Source of the DNA: JAXGMQ01 sp964613055 | Lineage (GTDB): Bacteria; Caldisericota; Caldisericia; JAAYUI01 | Length of the DNA stretch: 23,805 nt | Assembly (NCBI GenBank): GCA_964613055.1 | Contig: CAZTGD010000030.1 | Location: forward strand, 1-23,805 | Direction: 5' to 3' | Notes under the pieces: generated by a model | Told to the model about the DNA's origin: nothing | The model's database searches: none | Seen by the model: only the letters and a program-made list of their open reading frames with translations | Shown here: piece by piece, positions 7,345 to 15,351 of the stretch | How the letters are laid out: each line of letters begins with the position of its first letter | Position numbering within the stretch: the stretch's first letter is position 1 | Made by a program: the position numbers and the translations under genes

Positions 7345-8010
7345 ATGAAAACTATTCTTGTGGACTTTGAAAAGTGCGTTGGTTGCAGGTTGTGCGAAAG
7401 AGCCTGTCTGAAAAAGCATACCCCTGAGGATGTGGATATTTCTGGGAAGGTTGAAAAATCACTCATAAAACAGAGGGTTCATGTCGAACTCGCTGGAACA
7501 AGACCTTATCCTCTCCGTTGCAGGCACTGTGATGATCCAGTTTGTATTACTGCCTGTATGACAGGAGCCATGCACATCGACTATGAGACTGGCATGGTCA
7601 ATGTTGATTATGATAAGTGCATCGGTTGCTGGATGTGTATTATGGCATGTCCTTATGGTGGCGTTCTGCCAAATGATGATTTTGAGCATGTTATCAAATG
7701 TGACAGGTGTCTTGACCTCGAGGTTCCAGCATGTGTTGAGGCTTGTCCAAAGGAAGCTCTCGTATATGAAGAGGTTGAGATGCGAGATGACAATCTGTGT
7801 ATAGGTTGTGGTCTTTGTGTTGAAGTATGTCCCTTTGATGCGATCTCTCTTGTTGAAACCGACAAAGGACTAAAAGCGAGAACAGATACAGATCTGTGTC
7901 GTGGCTGTTCACTGTGTGCAAGCAGTTGTCCGTATGGTGCAATCTTCATGAACTTCCTGACCGAAGACAGACTTCAGGATGAGGTTCGTGAAGTTGTAGA
8001 GTCCTACTAA
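7345..8010 (+). CDS. Six-cluster ferredoxin, CooF/HycB-like with an extra 2[4Fe-4S] domain
   Basis: The 221 residues contain six four-cysteine sets: 11/14/17/21, 59/62/67/71, 92/95/98/102, 119/122/130/134, 152/155/158/162 and 185/188/191/195. The first four follow the interleaved DmsB/HycB/CooF pattern (about 140 residues). The last two form a separate bacterial 2[4Fe-4S] ferredoxin-like domain, so the protein is longer than ordinary CooF. It has no Tat or Sec signal and is therefore cytoplasmic. AAAGGAG at 7331-7337 overlaps the stop of the oxidoreductase gene, which implies tight co-expression. Likely role: an electron wire between the NAD(P)H flavoprotein and the Hdr/Mvh subunits. This role is inferred from gene order. 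Confidence 0.9.
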   Translation: MKTILVDFEKCVGCRLCERACLKKHTPEDVDISGKVEKSLIKQRVHVELAGTRPYPLRCRHCDDPVCITACMTGAMHIDYETGMVNVDYDKCIGCWMCIMACPYGGVLPNDDFEHVIKCDRCLDLEVPACVEACPKEALVYEEVEMRDDNLCIGCGLCVEVCPFDAISLVETDKGLKARTDTDLCRGCSLCASSCPYGAIFMNFLTEDRLQDEVREVVESY

Positions 8011-8024
8011 GGAGGGATGTGATT

Positions 8025-8801
8025 ATGAGTGCAAAGAAACAACTGTTTAATCCAAAAATCGTTGCCTTCGTATGTAACTGGTGTTCATCTGCATCCGGTG
8101 ATCTTGTTGGACCAATCAGGGTACCATACAAGGGTGTTCCAAGGGTTTTACGTGTTCTGTGTACCGGTCGAATACAGGCAGATGACGCCCTTTCAGCCAT
8201 GGAGATGGGCGCTGACGGTGTTATGATTGCGGGTTGTGAGGAACTGGAATGCAACTACCGAACGGGTAACCTAATTGCAAAAAAACGTATCAGGTTTGTC
8301 AAAGCAATATTGAAACACCTCGGTTTTAATCCTGAAAGAGCCGCAATATCGCTAGGATTTCTTCAGCTGATCAGCGAGCCAATACATGAGTTTAGAAAGA
8401 AGATTTTAAAGATTGGACCTTTAGGTCAGGGAACAGGTGAAAACATGAATCCCGAAGAGGTCAGGTCTAAACTCTCTATTGCTCGAAAAGTAACTCAGGA
8501 CCCAGAAATCGGCTGGCTTGTTGGGAAGGAAGCCGTACTAACGGAAGACAAGAATGCCTATGGAGAAACACTTTCTCAAGACGACTTTGACGCTATGATT
8601 GTCGATTACATAAATGACAAATGTCGTCATTACAGTGTTCTAAGCAGTATTGAGAAAGTTCCCATGACCATACCACAGATTGCTGAAGAAACTAAGATCG
8701 AATCTCCTAGGGTTTTTAGCCTTATTCAGTTTATGGTCCGAAAGGGATTGGTTTCTGAGGCCGGTAAATCTGGTAGGTACTACCAGTACATCCAAGCTTA
8801 A
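8025..8801 (+). CDS. mvhD: MvhD-like hydrogenase iron-sulfur subunit with C-terminal winged-helix-like extension
   Basis: Residues 1 to about 135 are an MvhD/FrhD delta-type domain with five cysteines (17, 20, 46, 71, 76) for a [2Fe-2S] cluster. MvhD links the NiFe hydrogenase to HdrA. The usual G-C-H-P-G-D-C-H-Y segment is replaced by G-C-E-E-L-E-C-N-Y. About 120 extra residues follow. Their last 55 (V-L-S-S-I..., T-I-P-Q-I-A-E-E-T..., F-M-V-R-K-G-L-V...) look like a winged helix-turn-helix with a beta-wing ending in Y-Y-Q-Y. ATG 8025 fits GGAGGG at 8011-8016 better than the GTG at 8019. A second, ordinary mvhD follows hdrA. The extension could be a protein-docking module or a DNA-binding regulator; I cannot decide which. 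Confidence 0.87.
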   Translation: MSAKKQLFNPKIVAFVCNWCSSASGDLVGPIRVPYKGVPRVLRVLCTGRIQADDALSAMEMGADGVMIAGCEELECNYRTGNLIAKKRIRFVKAILKHLGFNPERAAISLGFLQLISEPIHEFRKKILKIGPLGQGTGENMNPEEVRSKLSIARKVTQDPEIGWLVGKEAVLTEDKNAYGETLSQDDFDAMIVDYINDKCRHYSVLSSIEKVPMTIPQIAEETKIESPRVFSLIQFMVRKGLVSEAGKSGRYYQYIQA

Positions 8802-8813
8802 GGAAGGAGCATA

Positions 8814-11800
8814 ATGAGCGAATCGATATCAAAAACAAAGAATGTGAAAGGCTCGGTCCTTGTAGTTGGTGGCGGAATAGGCGGTATACAGACCGCACTT
8901 GATCTTGTCGAGTCAGGTTTTCATGTAACACTAGTTGAGAAGAATCCAACCATTGGTGGAACGATGGCTCAGCTTGACAAGACATTCCCAACCAATGACT
9001 GCTCCATGTGTATCCTTTCCCCTAAGCTGGTTTCATGTGGCAGAGAACTGAATATTGATATTCTTACTGGAGCCGAGATTGCACACATCAGCGGGAGACC
9101 TGGCAATTTCAAGGTTGATCTGAATGTAACCCCAAGGTATGTTGATGAATCTGCATGTACAGGTTGTGGTACCTGCACGGAGTACTGTCCTGTTGTCGTA
9201 GATTCAACATTCAACGAAGACCTGATGGAAAGGAAAGCCATATATATTGATTTCCCACAGGCCATTCCGCTGGTTGCAACGATCGACAAGGACGCCTGTA
9301 TTGGCTGTCAAATGTGTGAAAACGTCTGTCTGGCAAAAGCGATAAAATTCTCTGACGAGGAACAGAAGAGAACTGTTGATGTTGGCGCAGTGATACTTTG
9401 TCCTGGATTTGAAGAGTTTGACGCAAAGTTGAAGCCGGAATTTGGTTATGGTCGATATCCCAATGTAATGACCTCTATCCAGTATGAAAGGGTGCTAAAT
9501 GCGTCTGGTCCTTTTGGTGGACATGTACTGAGACCCTCTGATGGAATGGTACCAAAGAGGATTGCGTGGATACAGTGTGTCGGTTCAAGGGATCAACATA
9601 TAAATAAACCATATTGTTCTGGCGTTTGTTGCATGTATGCTACAAAAGAAGCCATCATGACACAGGAACATGTCGATGACGTTGAAGAAACGATTTTCAT
9701 GATGGACATGAGGGCGGTGGGTAAAGGCTTTGAGCAGTATTACAACCGTGCTCAAGACGAGTGGGGCATACGCTATGTAAGAAGCAGACCTGGCGAGGTG
9801 ATGGAAGATCCAAAGACCAATAACCTTCTCATACGGTATGAGGATGAGGATGGGTCAGAGAAGACAGAAGAATTTGATCTGGTTATCCTCTCTGTGGGGC
9901 TGGAAACAGCCAAGAGCCAGAAGAAGCTGGCTGACGATATTGGTCTCACCCTCACAGAGGATGGCTTTGCGCAAACAGAATACGTTAAACCGTTAACCAC
10001 AAGCAGGGATGGAATATATGTAGCAGGAGCATTCTCTGGACCAAAAGACATACCAGAAACGGTAGCGGGAGCTATCGGAGCGGCAGCAAAAGCTGGAGCG
10101 GATTGCAAAGATTCAAGAAATACTGCACTCAAACAAAAGGAATTCCCTCCAGAGCGAGACATAAACAAAGAAGAGCCGAAGGTTGGTTGTTTCATATGCC
10201 ATTGTGGAATCAACATCGCCAACACCGTAGACGTCCCAAGCGTTGTTGAGTATGCAAAGACACTCCCCAATGTTACCTTCGCCACTAACAATCTTTATAC
10301 ATGCTCCCAGGATACACAAGAGGCAATGGCTAAGGTGATAAAAGAGGAAGGTTTGAACAGGATCGTAATAGCTTCCTGTACACCAAGAACACATCTTCCG
10401 CTTTTCCAGGAGACACTCAGAGAAGCAGGTCTTAATCCCTATCTGGTCGAGATGGCCAATATCAGAGAGCATTGCTCATGGATTCACCAAAAGGATCCAA
10501 TGGAAGCCACAAAGAAAGCCAAAGACCTTGTCAGGATGGCGGTTGCAAAGGCCAGGATGCTTAAACCTCTGGATGTTGTTTCAATCCCCGTTAAATCATC
10601 CGTATTGGTTATTGGTGGTGGTGCGGCAGGCATGAATTCAGCGCTGGATGTTGCTCGAAATGGATTCAATGTAACGCTTGTAGAAAAGACCGACAAACTG
10701 GGTGGGAACCTGCAGGATGCTATGTATACAAACGAAGTCGGTGATATGCAGGCGTACCTTAAGAGCCTGATTTTTGAGGTTGAAAGAAACAAGAATATCA
10801 TTGTCAAACTCAACACAACACTCTCAGATCTGTCGGGATCTGTAGGTAACTTCAATCCAATTCTAAAAACCATTGATGGCAAGGAAGAGGAGATCAATGT
10901 TGGTGCAATCATCATTGCAACCGGTGCAAAACAGATGACACCAACCGAGTATCTCTACGGAAAAGATGATCGAGTTATCACTCAGATAGAGCTTGAAAAG
11001 AAGATCATCAACGGTGAATTTGATGCCAGCAAGGTCAAATCAGTCGTCATGATCCAGTGTGTTGGTTCGAGAGATGATGAACATCCATACTGTTCGAGAG
11101 TGTGTTGCTCCACTGCGATGGCAAACGCAAACCTTCTGAAGGATGAGAATCCAGATATCGAAGTGTACGTACTCTACAGGGATATAAGAACTTATGGTTT
11201 CAGAGAACATTACTACAACCAAGCAAGAGAGAAGGGCGTTACATTTGTCAGGTGGGATCCAGAAAACAAACCTCAGGTAATTGAAAAACAGGGCAAACTG
11301 TTTGTAAAAGTGCATGAACCCATATTGAAGGGTAGTCTTGAGATACCAGCAGACAGTCTGATCCTTTCGGCTGGGATTGAAGCGAATGGTGACAACGAAG
11401 CGATTGCTCAGATCCTGAAGGTGCCGGTCAATGATGAGGGATTCTTCCTTGAAGCTCATCCAAAACTAAGACCTGTGGATTTCCCAACTGATGGAATCTT
11501 CCTGTGTGGTATGGCATATCATCCAAGGATGCTTGATGAAACAATAGCCCAAGCATCAGCCGCGGCTACCAGAGCAATGACTGTTGTATCTAAAGAATCA
11601 CTCAAATCAGAAGCGTCAATAGCGACCGTGAATGCCGATATCTGTGATGGTTGCAGGATATGTGTGGCTGTTTGTCCTTACAATGCGATAACCATTGAGT
11701 TTGAAAGCGAGGAGGATGACCGAGGACAGGCGAATGTAGATCCGGCTCTGTGTAAGGGTTGCGGAGCATGCGCGGCGGCGTGTCCGTCTGGCGCTATGGA

Positions 11801-11870
11801 ACAGTTAGGATTCACAACCGAACAGATTGCCGCTCAAATTGACGCGGCTTTGGAGGAGGTGGCAATATGA
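8814..11870 (+). CDS. hdrA: Double HdrA: two fused flavin modules with four ferredoxin-type motifs
   Basis: HdrA carries the bifurcating FAD. At 1018 residues this is about 1.5 times a methanogen HdrA. Module 1 has the FAD motif G-G-G-I-G-G (19-24), a C-S-M-C-I-L cluster site (Cys63/66) and an inserted ferredoxin domain (Cys115/118/121/125 and 162/165/168/172), but no N-terminal C-H-C-G domain. Module 2 begins with that C-H-C-G domain near 458-465 and has a second FAD motif near 598. It lacks both the C-S-x-C-I-L site and the inserted ferredoxin, having L-G-G-N-L instead. A C-terminal 2[4Fe-4S] domain (about 943-985) ends the protein. Each module keeps the I-Q-C-V-G-S-R-D motif. Two FADs per chain are expected. 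AGGAAGGAG precedes the ATG; the stop overlaps mvhD. Confidence 0.94.
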   Translation: MSESISKTKNVKGSVLVVGGGIGGIQTALDLVESGFHVTLVEKNPTIGGTMAQLDKTFPTNDCSMCILSPKLVSCGRELNIDILTGAEIAHISGRPGNFKVDLNVTPRYVDESACTGCGTCTEYCPVVVDSTFNEDLMERKAIYIDFPQAIPLVATIDKDACIGCQMCENVCLAKAIKFSDEEQKRTVDVGAVILCPGFEEFDAKLKPEFGYGRYPNVMTSIQYERVLNASGPFGGHVLRPSDGMVPKRIAWIQCVGSRDQHINKPYCSGVCCMYATKEAIMTQEHVDDVEETIFMMDMRAVGKGFEQYYNRAQDEWGIRYVRSRPGEVMEDPKTNNLLIRYEDEDGSEKTEEFDLVILSVGLETAKSQKKLADDIGLTLTEDGFAQTEYVKPLTTSRDGIYVAGAFSGPKDIPETVAGAIGAAAKAGADCKDSRNTALKQKEFPPERDINKEEPKVGCFICHCGINIANTVDVPSVVEYAKTLPNVTFATNNLYTCSQDTQEAMAKVIKEEGLNRIVIASCTPRTHLPLFQETLREAGLNPYLVEMANIREHCSWIHQKDPMEATKKAKDLVRMAVAKARMLKPLDVVSIPVKSSVLVIGGGAAGMNSALDVARNGFNVTLVEKTDKLGGNLQDAMYTNEVGDMQAYLKSLIFEVERNKNIIVKLNTTLSDLSGSVGNFNPILKTIDGKEEEINVGAIIIATGAKQMTPTEYLYGKDDRVITQIELEKKIINGEFDASKVKSVVMIQCVGSRDDEHPYCSRVCCSTAMANANLLKDENPDIEVYVLYRDIRTYGFREHYYNQAREKGVTFVRWDPENKPQVIEKQGKLFVKVHEPILKGSLEIPADSLILSAGIEANGDNEAIAQILKVPVNDEGFFLEAHPKLRPVDFPTDGIFLCGMAYHPRMLDETIAQASAAATRAMTVVSKESLKSEASIATVNADICDGCRICVAVCPYNAITIEFESEEDDRGQANVDPALCKGCGACAAACPSGAMEQLGFTTEQIAAQIDAALEEVAI

Positions 11871-12310
11871 GCGATAAAACACCATTGATAGTTGTTCTGT
11901 CGTGCAACTGGTGTACATATGCAGGTGCTGATCTCGCCGGTGTTTCAAGATTCCAGATGCCAACAAACTTCAGATTGATTAGAACCATGTGTTCAGCGCG
12001 TATCGACCCGGAGCTTGTACTTCAAGCGTTTGCCAGGGGTGCCGATGGTGTGATCGTAGCAGGTTGTCATCCAGGGGATTGCCATTATATCTCGGGTAAC
12101 TACAGGGAAAGAAGGAGAATAAAACTGCTAGAGAGACTCATCAAACAGATGGGTATCTCTTTGAAGCGATTTAGCCTTGAGTGGATATCGGCTTCAGAAG
12201 GACAGAAATTCTCTGAGACAATGAATGCCTTCTCTAAGCAGATTGAAAAACTGGGTCTTTCACCAATCAGAAAAAAACTCATGGCTAAGAAGGAGGTTGC
12301 TCATGTCTGA
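11867..12310 (+). CDS. mvhD: Hydrogenase delta/iron-sulfur subunit MvhD
   Basis: The 147 residues are the normal size for MvhD, which shuttles electrons from the MvhAG hydrogenase to HdrA through a [2Fe-2S] cluster. Cys13, Cys16, Cys42, Cys67 and Cys72 are in the standard spacing, with the canonical G-C-H-P-G-D-C-H-Y segment. It therefore differs from the first mvhD of this operon in both the cluster loop and the absence of an extension. Its ATG overlaps the hdrA stop (ATGA), and its own 3' end overlaps mvhG by eight bases, which fits an HdrA-MvhD-MvhG assembly line. I regard this one as the classical hydrogenase-coupling subunit. Confidence 0.94.
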   Translation: MSDKTPLIVVLSCNWCTYAGADLAGVSRFQMPTNFRLIRTMCSARIDPELVLQAFARGADGVIVAGCHPGDCHYISGNYRERRRIKLLERLIKQMGISLKRFSLEWISASEGQKFSETMNAFSKQIEKLGLSPIRKKLMAKKEVAHV

Positions 12311-13319
12311 AAAGATCAAGATAGCGATTAACAGAGCCGCGACATGTGACGGATGTGATATGGCGATACTTGATACCGATGCCCTGTTGTTGGATTTGTT
12401 CGAAATTGCAGACATAGCATTTGGACCGACATATGTAGACTATAAATACTCAGATGTTGAGAATATGCCAGACAACTACCTGACAGCGACACTTGTTCAT
12501 GGTTCTATGCGTGATGAAGAGAATGTACATATGGTCAAGTTGCTCAGACAGAAATCCAAACTCATGATATCCTTCGGTGCATGCTCCTGCTTTGGAGGTA
12601 TACCATCACTTGCAAACGGAGTAAGAGGTGGTATACCGAGGATATGGGAAACTGTATACGATGAGACTGCATCAACAGAAAACCCTGATGGTTTCAGACC
12701 TCAGTTCGAATGGACATCTCCAAAAGGTCATAAACTAACCTTACCACAACCTGAATCCAAGGTTGTACCTATGCATTATATAATCGATGTTGACTACTAT
12801 CTACCAGGCTGTCCGCCATCTGTTGACACTATCTCAATACTGTTCAAGGCAGTTTATGCTCACGTGAAGGAAGGTGCTCCACTCCCACCAAAGGGAACCG
12901 TTATTGCATCTGAGAAAACTGTTTGTGATGAGTGTAGCAGGACGAAGCCTGAGAAATATAACATTACAAAGATCAAGAGACCTCACCTTACAGATCTTGA
13001 TCCAGAGAAATGCTTTCTGGAACAGGGTGTAATATGTCTTGGCATAGCAACTCGAGCCGGTTGTGGAGCACAGTGTACCAACATAGGAAACATGCCATGC
13101 AGGGGTTGCTATGGTCCAACTAGTAAGGTTATGGATCAGGGGGCTTCAATGCTCTCTGCCCTCGCATCAGTGCTCGATATGAGGGACAACGAGTTGGACT
13201 TGAGTGAGGATGAATTGGACAAGATAGTCGACCAGATAGATGACCCGCTTGGTACATTCTACAGATACAGCCTTGGCTCAGCACTGATCAATGAGGTTGT
13301 TGAGGATGTGGAGGATTAG
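12303..13319 (+). CDS. mvhG: NiFe hydrogenase small subunit, MvhG type
   Basis: The 338-residue small subunit of a group 3 cytosolic [NiFe] hydrogenase holds the Fe-S relay from the active site. Visible ligands include C-D-G-C near the N-terminus (proximal cluster), G-A-C-S-C-F-G-G, L-P-G-C-P-P, C-D-E-C, and a C-terminal C-L...C-G-A-Q-C...C-R-G-C set for the further clusters. There is no twin-arginine signal, so it is cytoplasmic. The start at ATG 12303 is supported by AGAAGGAGG ending six bases upstream; upstream in-frame codons lie inside mvhD. It is followed after two bases by mvhA. Confidence 0.94.
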   Translation: MSEKIKIAINRAATCDGCDMAILDTDALLLDLFEIADIAFGPTYVDYKYSDVENMPDNYLTATLVHGSMRDEENVHMVKLLRQKSKLMISFGACSCFGGIPSLANGVRGGIPRIWETVYDETASTENPDGFRPQFEWTSPKGHKLTLPQPESKVVPMHYIIDVDYYLPGCPPSVDTISILFKAVYAHVKEGAPLPPKGTVIASEKTVCDECSRTKPEKYNITKIKRPHLTDLDPEKCFLEQGVICLGIATRAGCGAQCTNIGNMPCRGCYGPTSKVMDQGASMLSALASVLDMRDNELDLSEDELDKIVDQIDDPLGTFYRYSLGSALINEVVEDVED

Positions 13320-13321
13320 AC

Positions 13322-14830
13322 ATGGCAGAACCAATCATATTTGATGAAACGCATAAGACTGACAAGAAGCAGTTGACCATAGCCCCAGGTTGTCGACTCG
13401 ATGGGCATGTTAAAATTGAGATATTCTTAGATGATGATGGCAATGTCGATGAGACTTATTTTCAGGTCGTAGAGCTGAGGGGTTTTGAGGAATTCTGCAA
13501 GGGAAGGCCCGCAGAGGAGATGCCCAGGATAACTACAGCGCTTTGTGGTATCTGCCCCTGGGCGCATCATCTGGCATCCGTCAAAGCTCTGGACATGATG
13601 TATGATGTTGACCCTCCACAGACAGCGAAGATGATTCGAGAAGCGGCATACTGCGCTCACCAGATTCACTCGCATGTATCTCACTTCTATGCCCTTGCTG
13701 CGCCTGACTTCGTGCTTGGACCGGGTGCGCCTCCTGAGATAAGAAATGTTGTTGGACTCATAGGAGTTGTAGGAGAAGAATTGGGTAAGATAGTCCTGCA
13801 TACCAGAACCGTAGCCCAACAGATCCAGGAGCGTATTGGTGGTCGAGCAACTCACCCGGTGTTTGCTTTACCTGGAGGTATAAGCAAACCTCTGAGCAAG
13901 GAAGACAGAGAGTGGATACTCGAGGTTTCAGAACCCTTTATCGGTTTCTCTCAGAAATCACTCGAGATACTCAACGATGTGGTTCTGTCCAACAAGGATT
14001 ACATGGACATCGTCCTGAACAAGGACCTGTATTATCACGACAGCTATCACATAGGTCTCGTTGATGAAAACAACCACATGAACTTCTATGACGGCAAGGT
14101 TCGCATCATGGATCAGCAGGGCAAGGAAACGGGGAAGTTCGGTGCCGCTGAATACCTTGATTATGTTGCTGAACAGCCATTGCCATGGTCATACCTAAAG
14201 TTCCCATACCTGAGGAAGGTTGGTTGGAAGGGTTTGACTGACGGACCCGAGTCTGGACTCACCAGAACAGCTCCATTGTCTAGGATAAATGTATCAGAGG
14301 GTATGCCAACTCCACTTGCTAATGCTGAGTGGGATCGTTATATGGAAACCCTCGGTGGTCCGCCCGTTCAGTACACACTTGCAACACATTGGGCGAGACT
14401 GCTTGAGGTATTGTATGCCTCTGAGCGTCTCAAAGAGCTGATGGAGGATGATGCCATACTCGACCCGAATGTCAGAACTATCCCGACAACCAACAAGAAA
14501 GAGGGCATGGGTATCGATGAAGCTCCAAGGGGAACCCTTATTCATCATTACAAATCAGATGACAATGGCATGATTACCGATGTCAACCTGATTGTGGCAA
14601 CAGCATTCAACCATGGTGCTATCTGTATAGACACAGACAAAGCCGCGAAGGGTCTGATAAAGAATGGTCAGGTTTCACAGGGTCTGTTCAATATGGTGGA
14701 GATGGCGTTCAGGTGTTATGATCCATGCTTCTCCTGTGCAACCCACTCACTGCCAGGTCAGATGCCGATGGAGATAGAACTCGTTCGCAAGAACGGTGAT
14801 CGTCAGACACTTAAAAGGGAAGACGTTTAA
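13322..14830 (+). CDS. mvhA: NiFe hydrogenase large subunit, MvhA type
   Basis: This is the catalytic subunit for H2 oxidation, 502 residues. The nickel-iron site is bound by L1 (C-G-I-C-P-W-A-H-H, Cys75/Cys78) and L2 (D-P-C-F-S-C-A-T-H, Cys469/Cys472). The residue two before the first L1 cysteine is Ala, where many [NiFe] hydrogenases have Arg; bacterial group 3c enzymes may share this. After His475 there are 27 more residues, the extension normally removed during maturation, and the next gene is a matching protease. GGAGG ends seven bases before the ATG. Together with mvhG, mvhD and hdrABC this indicates a group 3c, Hdr-linked, F420-non-reducing hydrogenase. The hypA-F maturation genes are not in the window. 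Confidence 0.95.
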   Translation: MAEPIIFDETHKTDKKQLTIAPGCRLDGHVKIEIFLDDDGNVDETYFQVVELRGFEEFCKGRPAEEMPRITTALCGICPWAHHLASVKALDMMYDVDPPQTAKMIREAAYCAHQIHSHVSHFYALAAPDFVLGPGAPPEIRNVVGLIGVVGEELGKIVLHTRTVAQQIQERIGGRATHPVFALPGGISKPLSKEDREWILEVSEPFIGFSQKSLEILNDVVLSNKDYMDIVLNKDLYYHDSYHIGLVDENNHMNFYDGKVRIMDQQGKETGKFGAAEYLDYVAEQPLPWSYLKFPYLRKVGWKGLTDGPESGLTRTAPLSRINVSEGMPTPLANAEWDRYMETLGGPPVQYTLATHWARLLEVLYASERLKELMEDDAILDPNVRTIPTTNKKEGMGIDEAPRGTLIHHYKSDDNGMITDVNLIVATAFNHGAICIDTDKAAKGLIKNGQVSQGLFNMVEMAFRCYDPCFSCATHSLPGQMPMEIELVRKNGDRQTLKREDV

Positions 14831-14840
14831 ACAAAACAAT

Positions 14841-15314
14841 ATGAAAACAATTGTAGTTGGAATGGGAAACCCGATCCTGGGAGATGACAGGGTCGGGATT
14901 TTCATTATGAGGGGGGTTCGCTCTCGATTTGAACAGGAAGGTGGTACAGGCGATGTCACCTTTATCGAATCAACCGAGGGCGGTTTGCTTCTCATGGATC
15001 AGATAAACGGATTTGACCGGGCTATCCTTATTGACTCTGTTTCAAGCGGGAGTTACCCAGTTGGTACTCTGCTCAAGTTGACCAAGGAAGACTTTGAGGA
15101 GACACGCCATATCAGCAACCTTCATGATATAAACTTTGCTACAGCCATGAAGATGGGGAATCGGATGGGGCACAGTCTGCCTGATGATATCCAGATATAC
15201 GCTGTTGAGATAAAACCAGCGTTGGATTTCAGCAAGCCGATGTCACCGGAGGTGGAGGCTGTTATACCAAAGGCTGTTGAGGAGATTGGAAAACGAGCAC
15301 TGGGTTTGAAGTAG
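14841..15314 (+). CDS. Hydrogenase maturation protease (HycI/HyaD family)
   Basis: The 157-residue endopeptidase should cut the C-terminal extension of MvhA after nickel insertion. The N-terminal signature G-M-G-N-P-I-L-G-D-D-R-V-G is clear. Likely nickel-sensing ligands are Asp16, Asp65 and His95. I took ATG 14841 because it begins the family's M-K-T-I-V-V-G strand; the longer frame starting at 14796 would lie inside mvhA. There is no good Shine-Dalgarno site in the ten bases after the mvhA stop, so translation is probably coupled to mvhA. It is the last recognisable gene of the hydrogenase operon. No hairpin terminator follows before the next gene 37 bases downstream. Confidence 0.92.
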   Translation: MKTIVVGMGNPILGDDRVGIFIMRGVRSRFEQEGGTGDVTFIESTEGGLLLMDQINGFDRAILIDSVSSGSYPVGTLLKLTKEDFEETRHISNLHDINFATAMKMGNRMGHSLPDDIQIYAVEIKPALDFSKPMSPEVEAVIPKAVEEIGKRALGLK

Positions 15315-15351
15315 CTGGTCACAGTAGCTTGGTTTGAATAGGAGGACTTGA

